Source of the DNA: JAPPLB01 sp965208945 | GTDB taxonomy: Bacteria > Acidobacteriota > Terriglobia > Bryobacterales > UBA6623 | Assembly: GCA_965208945.1 (NCBI GenBank) | Contig: OZ242366.1 | Location: 4,216,001-4,280,000, forward strand | Length of the DNA: 64,000 nucleotides | Direction: 5' to 3' | Part shown: positions 1 to 7,602 of the stretch, piece by piece | How the letters are laid out: each line of letters begins with the position of its first letter | How positions within the stretch are numbered: position 1 is the stretch's first letter | Translations under genes and position numbers: made by a program | Notes under the pieces: model-generated | The model's database searches: none | Told to the model about the DNA's origin: nothing | The model's input: the letters and a program-made list of their open reading frames with translations, nothing else

Positions 1-2
1 AT

Positions 3-89
3 CATGAACGGCTCACCTACCGGCACATGGGGCGCGACTTCCGCTTGACGGACGTGGGAGGAAAGGTAGTCGACAAGCTATTGGCCTGA
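3..89 (+). CDS. DUF1501 family protein, C-terminal fragment (cut by window edge)
   Basis: The open frame entering from the left edge encodes about 28 residues ending in RHMGRDFRLTDVGGKVVDKLLA and TGA at 87-89. This is nearly identical to the C-terminus of the complete DUF1501 protein ending at 4299 (RHMGRDFRLTDVGG), so it is the tail of another DUF1501 protein. It lies just upstream of a PSD1 gene, so the missing part probably belongs to a preceding PSD1-DUF1501 pair. Confidence 0.85.
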   Translation, partial: HERLTYRHMGRDFRLTDVGGKVVDKLLA

Positions 90-148
90 AACAAATCCGG
101 ATCAAGCGGCATTGACACTGGTGCGGTCCGCACGCGGGCGGAGGAAAG
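86..148 (+). repeat. Intergenic repeat R2, copy 1
   Basis: Beginning on the stop codon of the DUF1501 fragment, this stretch shares CCGGATCAAGCGGC-TTGAC and a terminal GCGGAGGAAA with 13164-13247, which also starts right after a stop codon. The reverse complement of the GCGGAGGAAA end recurs inside the element at 45748-45948. No coding potential is apparent. Confidence 0.6.
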
Positions 149-155
149 ACTGGCA

Positions 156-204
156 ACGAAAAACGAAAAACTAGAAACTAAAAACTGACTACTAAAAACT
201 AATT
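156..204 (+). repeat. Heptamer tandem array (ACGAAAA/ACTAAAA type)
   Basis: Seven consecutive 7-base units start at 156, 163, 170, 177, 184, 191 and 198, each beginning with AC (ACGAAAA twice, ACTAGAA, ACTAAAA, ACTGACT, ACTAAAA, ACTAATT). The array fills the leader immediately upstream of the PSD1 gene. It shares its period and AC-K-A pattern with the ACGARWC arrays found elsewhere in the window. Confidence 0.8.
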
Positions 205-227
205 TGACGTCCGGTAAGAACAAGCAA

Positions 228-2858
228 GTGAAACAAGTCAAAAACAATTGCGCTCCGTGGCTGACGACGCTGGTGCTTCTCCTCGTTCCGATGACCGGCT
301 TTGCCCAGCAGCGGGCGTTGCCGCCCGCTGCCGATGTGAAGGTGGACTTCGCGAAAGATATCGGGCCTCTGCTCGAGAACCGTTGTCTGGGCTGCCACAG
401 CGCCCAGCTTCAATCGAGCGGCTTGCGGCTCGATAGCCGCGAGGCCCTGCTCACGGGGGGCTACACCGGCCCCGCGATACGGCCCGGCGACAGTGCGGGG
501 AGCAAGTTGATCCACTTGGTGGCGGGTCTCGAAAAAGGCATCGTCATGCCGCTCGACGGAGATAGGCTGACGGCGCACCAGGTCGGGCTCCTGCGCGCCT
601 GGATCGACCAGGGGGCCGAGTGGCCTGCTGCCCTTTCGAGCGGGTCCGTGGCTGCCGGGTCCACGGCGGCGTCGCGGCCGCGGGCAACGCATTGGGCGTT
701 TCAGCCGATCTCCCGGCCTGGCACGCCGAACGTGAGCAGTCCCGGACGTGTGAGCAACCCGATCGACCGCTTCATCCTGGCGCGGCTCGCCAGGGAAGGG
801 ATCGAGCCCTCTCCGGAGGCCGGCAAGCGCACGCTCGTTCGTCGACTTGGCCTCGATCTCCTGGGCCTCCCTCCCGAACCGAAAGACGTGGCTCGCTTTA
901 TCGCCGACGAAAGCCCCGAAGCGTACGAGCGCCTCGTCGACCGTCTGCTCGAGTCGCCCCACTACGGCGAGAAATGGGCCATGCACTGGCTCGATCTCGC
1001 GCGCTACGCCGACAGCGATGGATATGAGAAAGATTACGTCCGTCCGCATGCCTGGCGCTATCGACACTGGGTCATCAATGCGCTCAACGCTGATATGTCG
1101 TTCCGTCGGTTCACGATCGAGCAGATTGCCGGCGACCTCCTGCCTGACGCGACCGTCGAGCAGAAGGTCGCGACGGGTTTCCACCGCAACACGTTGAAGA
1201 ACCGTGAAGGCGGCGTCAAAATCGAACAATTCCGTTTCGAGGAGACGGTCGATCGCGTCAACTCCGTGGGCACGGTTTGGCTTGGCCTGACCCTCGGTTG
1301 TGCCCAATGCCACGATCACAAGTACGATCCGCTCACGCAGCAGGAGTACTACAACTTCTTCGCTTTCTTTAACAACCTCGATGAGGTCGATATCGACGCG
1401 CCGCTCGCGGGTGAGATGGGTCCCTACCTGGCCGCGCTTCCCGGCTACCGCGCACAGCGCGAGGCCCTGCTGGCGGAGGCCGGAGTAGCCGAACTTCAGA
1501 CCGCCTGGGAAGAAAAGATGAAGCTGGCCCGCGCCAACCCCGGCAAGTGGACGGACTGGGATCACGCGCACGACGCTCTCCAGAAATATCTCGACGGCTC
1601 CGACCGCATCATCGACAAGCCCCCATCCGATCGGACACGGAAAGAGGTAGACGACCTCGCCGATCACTTCGTCAAGAATTACCGCCGTGTCATCACCAAA
1701 GAGCGCTACGAGGAGCTCGGCTTCGAGGAGCTGGGCAAGAAGCTCATCGCGCTCAAGGAAGATTTTCCAGCCGTCAGCGAGGCGCAGACGGTGGTTGAAA
1801 GTGATCTTCACCGCAAGTCGCACATTCACATTCGCGGCGATTGGCAGAACACCGGCAGAGGTGTCGCGGCGGACATACCCTCCTTCCTGCCGGCAGCCTA
1901 TACGGATCGAGCGTCAGAGGCCGGGCTCACTCGTCTCGACCTCGCGCGTTGGATCGTCTCGCGTGACAATCCTCTCACCGCGCGGGTCATCGTCAACCGC
2001 GTCTGGCAGGAATACTTCGGCGCCGGCCTCGTCGCAACATCCGAAAATTTCGGCACGCAGGGCGAAGAGCCCTCGCACCCCGAGCTTCTCGATTGGCTCG
2101 CCCGGGATTTCATGGGCCACGGCTGGAGTCTCAAGCACCTTCACAAGCGGATCGTCATGTCGGCAACCTATCGGCAGTCTTCGAAGGCCCGGCCCGCACT
2201 CGATGCGATCGATGCCGGCAACCGCTTGCTCGCCCGCCAGTCGCGCTTGCGGCTCCCCGGCGAATTGGTTCGTGATTCTGCTCTGGCGGTGAGCGGTCTT
2301 CTGTACCCGGAAATCGGCGGCAAGAGCATGCGGCCGCCTCTGCCCGAAGGTCTTGCGGAGTTGGCCTACGGCAGTTCGCTCAAGTGGAACGAGAGCGAAG
2401 GCCGCGACCGTTACCGCCGGGGCCTCTACATCCTCTTCCAGCGCTCTGTGCCCTATCCGCAACTGATGAATTTCGATGCTTCCGAGCGCACCGTGACCGA
2501 GTGCAGCCGCGAACGCTCGAACACGCCGCTGCAATCGCTCAATCTGCTGAACGATCCCGTCTTTGTCGAAGCGGCGCAGGCCTTCGCCGTTCGCCTCTTG
2601 ACCCGGGGCGGCGGCGCATTCGACGACAGACTGCGGTACGCCTTCGACTTGGCCTTGGCTCGCCCGCCGAAGTCCACTGAGCTCGAGGCCATGAACGAGT
2701 ACTACCGTAAGCAGACGGGCATCCTTGAAGAGGACCTCGAATCGGCGCGGCAAATGTTTCCGCTGGACCTGCCCGGCGTGAGCCCCCTCGAAGGAGCCGC
2801 CTGGGTGGGCGTCGGCAGCGTCCTTCTCAACCTGGACGAGTTCATCACGCGGGAGTGA
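228..2858 (+). CDS. PSD1 protein: planctomycete-type cytochrome C domain, DUF1549 and DUF1553
   Basis: Predicted exported c-type cytochrome-domain protein of about 876 residues. From the GTG at 228 the N-terminus has two lysines and a hydrophobic core ending in an FAQQ cleavage-like site. A TTG at 204 is possible, but it lies in the heptamer array with no ribosome site. A haem motif CLGCH lies at about residues 53-57 (PSCyt1 domain). DUF1549 follows, with FILARLAREGIEPSP, YGEKWAMHWLDLARYADSDG and a second CAQCHDHKYDP motif near residue 358. DUF1553 comes last, with LTARVIVNRVWQEYFG and SHPELLDWLARDFM. It ends 7 bases before a DUF1501 gene, the standard partner. The family is widespread in Planctomycetota, Verrucomicrobiota and Acidobacteriota; its reaction is not known. 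Confidence 0.93.
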   Translation: MKQVKNNCAPWLTTLVLLLVPMTGFAQQRALPPAADVKVDFAKDIGPLLENRCLGCHSAQLQSSGLRLDSREALLTGGYTGPAIRPGDSAGSKLIHLVAGLEKGIVMPLDGDRLTAHQVGLLRAWIDQGAEWPAALSSGSVAAGSTAASRPRATHWAFQPISRPGTPNVSSPGRVSNPIDRFILARLAREGIEPSPEAGKRTLVRRLGLDLLGLPPEPKDVARFIADESPEAYERLVDRLLESPHYGEKWAMHWLDLARYADSDGYEKDYVRPHAWRYRHWVINALNADMSFRRFTIEQIAGDLLPDATVEQKVATGFHRNTLKNREGGVKIEQFRFEETVDRVNSVGTVWLGLTLGCAQCHDHKYDPLTQQEYYNFFAFFNNLDEVDIDAPLAGEMGPYLAALPGYRAQREALLAEAGVAELQTAWEEKMKLARANPGKWTDWDHAHDALQKYLDGSDRIIDKPPSDRTRKEVDDLADHFVKNYRRVITKERYEELGFEELGKKLIALKEDFPAVSEAQTVVESDLHRKSHIHIRGDWQNTGRGVAADIPSFLPAAYTDRASEAGLTRLDLARWIVSRDNPLTARVIVNRVWQEYFGAGLVATSENFGTQGEEPSHPELLDWLARDFMGHGWSLKHLHKRIVMSATYRQSSKARPALDAIDAGNRLLARQSRLRLPGELVRDSALAVSGLLYPEIGGKSMRPPLPEGLAELAYGSSLKWNESEGRDRYRRGLYILFQRSVPYPQLMNFDASERTVTECSRERSNTPLQSLNLLNDPVFVEAAQAFAVRLLTRGGGAFDDRLRYAFDLALARPPKSTELEAMNEYYRKQTGILEEDLESARQMFPLDLPGVSPLEGAAWVGVGSVLLNLDEFITRE

Positions 2859-2865
2859 CCGAGCC

Positions 2866-4299
2866 ATGACCTTCGACGACTTTGCCCGCATCCAGACCCG
2901 CAGGGATTTCTTCCGCTACGTCGGCGGCGGACTCGAAACCATCGCAATCGCTCATTTGCTGGCCGAGGAAGGCCGCACGGCAGTCGAAACACCCGCGGTC
3001 AACCCGCTCGCCCCGAAAGATCCACACTTCGCCCCGAAAGCGAAGAACGTCATCTTCCTGTTCATGGCGGGAGCGCCCAGTCAGATCGATCTCTACGATC
3101 CCAAGCCGGAACTCGAGAAGTGGCATGGCAAGCCTCTGCCGGCATCTCTCACCAAAGACCTGAAGCTGGCGTTCGTCAAGCCGACGGCCAAGGTGATGGC
3201 CAGCTCCCGCCGGTTTACGCCACACGGAAAGAGCGGGCTCGAGTTTTCCGACTTCCTGCCCCGCATCGGCGAGAACGCCGACGAGATCTGCATGTTGCGC
3301 TCGATGCACACCGAGGCTTTCAATCACCACCCGGGTCAGTCGCTGCTGATGAGCGGCTCGCCGCTGCCGGGACGCCCGACGATCGGTGCTTGGGCGGCCT
3401 ACGGCTTGGGGAGCGAGTCACAGGACTTGCCGGCCTTCGTCGTGCTCAGTTCCGGGCGCGGCGCCAGCGGCGGGTCGAGCAACTGGTCGAGCGGATTCCT
3501 GCCGTCCACCTATCAGGGCGTCGTTTTCCGCAGCAGCGGTGAGCCGATTCCCTATCTCGCCAATCCACCGGGTGTCAAGCCGCCCACGCAGCGGGCGCGG
3601 CTCGACGCCATCCGTAAGCTCAACGAGCAACGCTATCAAGACACCGGCGACCTCGAGATCGCGTCGCGCATCCAGTCATACGAGCTCGCCTACCGTATGC
3701 AAACGTCGGGTCCCGAACTCACCGACTTCTCCGGCGAGCAACAGCAGACCCTCGACAGCTACGGCGTCGGCAAGGAACCCACCCACCCCTACGCGACGAA
3801 CTGTCTGCTCGCCCGTCGGATGGTCGAGCGCGGTGTCCGCTTCGTGATGCTCGTACACGCGAGCTGGGACGATCACCAGGAAATCGACAAGAGGCTCGCC
3901 AAAAATTGCGCGATCACCGATCAGCCCATCGGCGCACTCCTCAACGATCTCAAGCAACGCGGCCTGCTTGATGAAACCCTCGTCGTTTGGGCCGGAGAGT
4001 TCGGACGCACCCCGATGGGTCAGCTCGAGCGGATCGACGAGCCGTTCGGCCGCGATCATCACCCCAACTGCTTTACGATCTGGGCCGCAGGCGGCGGCGT
4101 CAACGGCGGGCAGGTCATCGGCAAGACCGACGAGATCGGGTTGAACATCGCCGAGGACCCGATCCATATCCACGACTTGCAGGCGACACTCTTGCGGCAA
4201 CTCGGGTTCGAACATACCCGGCTCGTCTACCGCCACATGGGCCGCGATTTCCGCTTGACGGACGTTGGCGGCAACATCATCGAGAAGATGGTTTCCTGA
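2866..4299 (+). CDS. DUF1501 family protein (Tat-exported)
   Basis: A 477-residue protein, the partner of the PSD1 gene just upstream. The N-terminus TRRDFFRYVGGG resembles a twin-arginine signal. The body starts with HFAPKAKNVIFLFMAGAPSQ and ends with the family signatures VVWAGEFGRTPMG, GRDHHPNCFTIWAAGGGV and IHIHDLQATLLRQLGF. The fold is related to the alkaline phosphatase/sulfatase clan by family knowledge, but no activity is assigned. The next gene begins 16 bases later, so the PSD1, DUF1501 and two oxidoreductase genes probably form one operon. Confidence 0.93.
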   Translation: MTFDDFARIQTRRDFFRYVGGGLETIAIAHLLAEEGRTAVETPAVNPLAPKDPHFAPKAKNVIFLFMAGAPSQIDLYDPKPELEKWHGKPLPASLTKDLKLAFVKPTAKVMASSRRFTPHGKSGLEFSDFLPRIGENADEICMLRSMHTEAFNHHPGQSLLMSGSPLPGRPTIGAWAAYGLGSESQDLPAFVVLSSGRGASGGSSNWSSGFLPSTYQGVVFRSSGEPIPYLANPPGVKPPTQRARLDAIRKLNEQRYQDTGDLEIASRIQSYELAYRMQTSGPELTDFSGEQQQTLDSYGVGKEPTHPYATNCLLARRMVERGVRFVMLVHASWDDHQEIDKRLAKNCAITDQPIGALLNDLKQRGLLDETLVVWAGEFGRTPMGQLERIDEPFGRDHHPNCFTIWAAGGGVNGGQVIGKTDEIGLNIAEDPIHIHDLQATLLRQLGFEHTRLVYRHMGRDFRLTDVGGNIIEKMVS

Positions 4300-4315
4300 A
4301 AGCGCGAGGAGAACG

Positions 4316-5302
4316 ATGGCGGAAGAACCAGTCGGGGCAGGCATCATCGGGACGGCGCACTCTCATGCGGTCGGCCACATGACGGCCATCCACGAGTCCA
4401 ACAACTATCGTTTGGTAGCCGCTGCCGAGCCCAACCCCGTGCTCCTGGAGCGCGCCAGGCGGAGCGGACGCTGGGAAGGCGTTACCTGGATGAGCGTTGA
4501 CGAATTGCTGGCTCATCCCGAGATCCGCATGGTCTGCATCGAGACCGATCCGCTCGAATCGCTCGAGTGGGCGCTGCGGTCGATCGAGGCGGGCAAGCAC
4601 ACCAAGATCGACAAGCCGCCGGGCGTTGACTATTCGCTTCTCGAGAAGGTCTTCGACGAGGCGGAGCGGCGCCATCTGCTGATCCAGATGGGCTACGTGT
4701 ACCGCTACAACCCGGCCTTCCGCCTCGCCCACCGCGCCATCCGTGAAGGTTGGCTTGGCCCGGTTCGCTCGGTGATCTGCCAGATGAACGATAGACTGAC
4801 CGCTGCCGGCCGCCGCCGTCTCGACCGCTATCCGGGCGGGCAGATGTTCGAGATCTGTTGCCACATGATCGACCCGCTCGTCTGGTTTTTTGGTGAACCG
4901 GTACGCGTCAGCCCGACCTTGCGTCACAGCGACCCGGTCGATGACGAACTCGAGGACGATGTCATGGCAACGTTCGAGTTCGACCTGGAGCTGGCCATCG
5001 TCAAGAGCAACACGCACAACGGGGAGCGCTACTTCTATATCTTCGGGCAGGAGGGGTCGATCCAGATCGACAGCCCCGACCGCCCCGAGGTGCGCCTGGC
5101 GCTGAGCAAGCCCCATGGCAGGTACGCGGCCGGCGTTCATAATGTGTCCGTCGGGTTGTCGCGCCGCTACCTGCCCGACATGGATGACCTTGCCGTCGCC
5201 ATCCGCGAGCGGCGCCACGTTCGCTATTTCACGCCCGAGCACGACTTGGCGGTCCAGCGCACTCTGCTGCGGGCCTGCGGAGTTGAAGTGGAAGAGGCTT
5301 GA
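4316..5302 (+). CDS. Gfo/Idh/MocA family oxidoreductase (cytoplasmic)
   Basis: A 328-residue putative NAD(P)-dependent sugar or inositol oxidoreductase. The N-terminal Rossmann fold has AGIIGTAHSHAVGH in place of the usual GxGxxG, followed by the acidic region VAAAEPNP. The motif KIDKPPG near residue 100 takes the place of the family EKP motif. The C-terminal domain contains GGQMFEICCHMIDPLVWFFG, where His/Asp residues usually sit by the substrate. The ATG at 4316 has an upstream GAGGAGAAC ribosome site and no signal peptide; an upstream in-frame ATG at 4265 lies inside the DUF1501 gene and was not used. A second, exported family member follows 23 bases later. The substrate is not known. Confidence 0.88.
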   Translation: MAEEPVGAGIIGTAHSHAVGHMTAIHESNNYRLVAAAEPNPVLLERARRSGRWEGVTWMSVDELLAHPEIRMVCIETDPLESLEWALRSIEAGKHTKIDKPPGVDYSLLEKVFDEAERRHLLIQMGYVYRYNPAFRLAHRAIREGWLGPVRSVICQMNDRLTAAGRRRLDRYPGGQMFEICCHMIDPLVWFFGEPVRVSPTLRHSDPVDDELEDDVMATFEFDLELAIVKSNTHNGERYFYIFGQEGSIQIDSPDRPEVRLALSKPHGRYAAGVHNVSVGLSRRYLPDMDDLAVAIRERRHVRYFTPEHDLAVQRTLLRACGVEVEEA

Positions 5303-5325
5303 GAAACCCGGTCCGGGAGAAAAAC

Positions 5326-6624
5326 ATGAAAAACGTCTTGAGAAGAACGTTCTTGAAAGACTCGCTTGCCGGTGCCGCGGCGCTGACCGTGGCTGCGGCC
5401 CGGCAAACCCATGCCTCGCCCAATGATCAGATCAATGTAGCGTCGGTAGGTGTCGGCGGCATGGGCACCGGCCACGTGGGGCGCTTGCTCACGCGTGCGG
5501 ACGTGCGTATCGCGGCGGTCTGCGACATCGACCAGGCCCATCGTGAGCGCACCGAACAGCAAGTCAGGCGCGAAAAGGGTTACGCCCCCAAGTCCGTCGA
5601 AGACTTCCGCGAGCTGCTCGACGACAAGTCGATCGATGCCCTCGTCATCGCCACGCCGCATCACTGGCATTGCCCGATTGCCATCCCCGCCATGCAAGCC
5701 GGCAAGGACGTTTATGTCGAGAAGCCTGCCAGCCATGTTTTCCGGGAAGGGCGCCTGCTCGTCGACGCCGCCAGGAAGTACAACCGCATCGTGCAGCATG
5801 GCACACAGATGCGATCGAGCGAGGTGACCAAACAGGCCGACAAGCTGCTCAAGGAAGGCGTCATCGGCGCCGTCAAGATGAGCAAGGCCTGGAATTGCCA
5901 GCGCCACACCCATCGGCAGCCCGTGGCGGACAGCCCCGTGCCGGCTGGCGTGAATTACGACATGTGGCTGGGGCCGGCGAAGGAACGCGGCTTCAACAAC
6001 AACCGCTTCCACCGTGGCTGGGCCTGGTACCGCGAATACGGCAACGGTGACATCGGCAACGACGGCATCCATGATCTCGACCTCGCGCGCTGGGGCCTCG
6101 GCGTCGAAACGCACCCCAACCGCATCACCGCTCACGGCAGCCGCATTGACCTCGTCGGAGAGCGCGAGTACCCCGACAACATGATGGTGTCCTACCACTA
6201 CGACGAAGGCAAAGTCCTGACGTACGAAGACCGCGGATGGTCCCCGTACGGCAACTACGGCTTCGATAGCGGTAACGCCTTCTATGGCACCGAGGGCTAC
6301 ATGATCTTTTCACGGCGTGGCTACTTCCAGGTGTACCTGGGCAGGAAGGACGAGCCCGGCCCCGGCTTGAGGGGCGGGCCGCGGGGCCATCCCGAGCACA
6401 TGTATGACTTCCTCGACTGCGTACGCACCCGCAAGCAGCCCGTAGCCAACGCCGAGGTCGCTCATCTGAGTTGCGGCCTGACGCACCTGGGAGAAATCGC
6501 CTACCGTGCGGGGCGCGTTCTCCACTTCGATCCCGAAAAGGAAAAATTCATCAACGACGCCGAGGCCGACAAGATGCTGACCAAGGAATACCGCGAGCCC
6601 TGGAGCGTCCCCGACCCCGTCTAG
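5326..6624 (+). CDS. Gfo/Idh/MocA family oxidoreductase with Tat signal
   Basis: A 432-residue oxidoreductase whose start MKNVLRRTFLKDSLAGAAALTVAAA is a twin-arginine signal, implying export with bound cofactor. The Rossmann motif is ASVGVGGMGTGHVGRLL, followed by VCDID, the catalytic-lysine motif VYVEKPASH and the C-terminal GNGDIGNDGIHDLDLARWGLG. This subgroup is common in Planctomycetota and Acidobacteriota. It is last in the run of four genes (PSD1, DUF1501, two MocA-like), which suggests sugar or polyol oxidation linked to the pair. About 277 bases without a recognisable gene or repeat follow (6625-6901). Confidence 0.9.
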   Translation: MKNVLRRTFLKDSLAGAAALTVAAARQTHASPNDQINVASVGVGGMGTGHVGRLLTRADVRIAAVCDIDQAHRERTEQQVRREKGYAPKSVEDFRELLDDKSIDALVIATPHHWHCPIAIPAMQAGKDVYVEKPASHVFREGRLLVDAARKYNRIVQHGTQMRSSEVTKQADKLLKEGVIGAVKMSKAWNCQRHTHRQPVADSPVPAGVNYDMWLGPAKERGFNNNRFHRGWAWYREYGNGDIGNDGIHDLDLARWGLGVETHPNRITAHGSRIDLVGEREYPDNMMVSYHYDEGKVLTYEDRGWSPYGNYGFDSGNAFYGTEGYMIFSRRGYFQVYLGRKDEPGPGLRGGPRGHPEHMYDFLDCVRTRKQPVANAEVAHLSCGLTHLGEIAYRAGRVLHFDPEKEKFINDAEADKMLTKEYREPWSVPDPV

Positions 6625-6901
6625 AAAGACGGCCCGCGCCACGGTCAGCCGCTGGCCAACCATGTGTCGGGCAGCGTAGCCACCGTGACAAAAGAAATCC
6701 TTCGAGTGGCTACAGTGGCCTGATGCTTTCCGGGGCATGTACGAAGTAGTGAAACGCTGCATCGGATGCATCTCGCTGTTGGGTTCGGCTGTCTGATTTT
6801 CTGCTCAGGGGCTTCCGGGGTTCGGGATAGTCTTGGACAATCGGGAAAGAGCTTCGGAGAGAGAAAGCGGTTTCCGGTGGATGCTATAGTGAGGTCCGAT
6901 T

Positions 6902-7321
6902 GTGGCCGCTCAAACCGCTACCGACGCCATCTATCGCGCTCTGCGCACCCCCGAACCGGACCCCGACCTGGCTCACGCCGCCGTCGAGGAAATCCGGGAG
7001 TTGAGCGGGCAGAACGTCATCGCTGTCGTTGGATCTCAGATCGCCGAGTTGAAGGCCCAGATGGCCGATTTCCGGGCTGAGATGAAGGCGGAGATCACCG
7101 AGGTCCGGGCCGAGATGAAGGCGGGGTTTGCCGAGGTCAACGCTCGCATTGACGCCCAGGCCGCTCGCATTGACGCCCAATCTGCTCGTGTTGACGCCCA
7201 ATCTGCTCGTATTGACGTTATGCAACGAGTCGTCTGGCGCGTGATTTGGCCGCTCATCGGTCTGCTGGCCGCTCCTGTCTTGGGCTTGCTTTACCAAGCC
7301 CTCACGACCGTCTCGAGATAG
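6902..7321 (+). CDS. Small coiled-coil protein with C-terminal membrane anchor
   Basis: A 139-residue protein with a GTG start. Residues 35-105 form a heptad-rich helix built of internal repeats: AEMKAEITEVRAEMKAGFAEV, then IDAQAAR-IDAQSAR-VDAQSAR-IDVMQR, encoded by near-identical 21-base DNA repeats at about 7147-7215. A hydrophobic segment (VIWPLIGLLAAPVLGLLYQAL) near the C-terminus should anchor it in the membrane. It resembles DUF1640/CCDC90-like coiled-coil proteins in shape only. Its function is not recognised, and the 21-base repeats make copy-number variation likely. Confidence 0.6.
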   Translation: MAAQTATDAIYRALRTPEPDPDLAHAAVEEIRELSGQNVIAVVGSQIAELKAQMADFRAEMKAEITEVRAEMKAGFAEVNARIDAQAARIDAQSARVDAQSARIDVMQRVVWRVIWPLIGLLAAPVLGLLYQALTTVSR

Positions 7322-7452
7322 CTGATTCACGGCCTTTTGTTGCTCGCCATTGCCCGGCGGAACGTGTCGCAAGACAACTTTCAGCGCACAAACGCTTACG
7401 CTGGTTTCGTCTCGTCGTAAAATCTATCGTGAAAACGCGTGCGTTTCGCTGG

Positions 7453-7602
7453 CCTGCATTTCTCACCACGCGGCGAGGCGAAGTGTGTGAGAGGGCCGCG
7501 CAGCAACACGGTTTTTAAGGTTTTTCACGAATCACGAGTCACGAAACACGAATCACGGCCATTTTTCGCGTGCTTCGACCGTCGGGTGGTGATAAATGCA
7601 GG
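7453..7602 (+). mobile_element. TIR element copy B (150 bp, non-coding)
   Basis: The left end CCTGCATTTCTCACCAC and right end GTGGTGATAAATGCAGG are inverted repeats with one mismatch over 17 bases. The right end is followed by CTAA (7603-7606); the left flank lacks a CTAR tetramer. The left arm shares GCGGCGAGGCGAAGTG-GTGAGAGGGCCG with other copies, but the centre is replaced by a heptamer array (7527-7554). The ATG at 7596 within the right TIR is in frame with the next gene. There is no transposase, so it is non-autonomous. Confidence 0.8.
7527..7554 (+). repeat. Heptamer tandem array (ACGARWC type)
   Basis: Four exact-period units ACGAATC, ACGAGTC, ACGAAAC and ACGAATC are preceded by TTTTTC. 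The array is nested inside the TIR element at 7453-7602. Confidence 0.85.

Noticed and set aside
192..1829. 545-residue open frame on the minus strand
   Set aside because: Lies antisense to the PSD1 gene; a typical GC-rich shadow frame with no domain features. The same holds for long antisense frames at 1914-2891, 9348-10553 and 20060-21022.
6625..6901. Possible gene or repeat in the 277-base gap
   Set aside because: No credible frame, and no copy of the repeat families seen elsewhere in the window.
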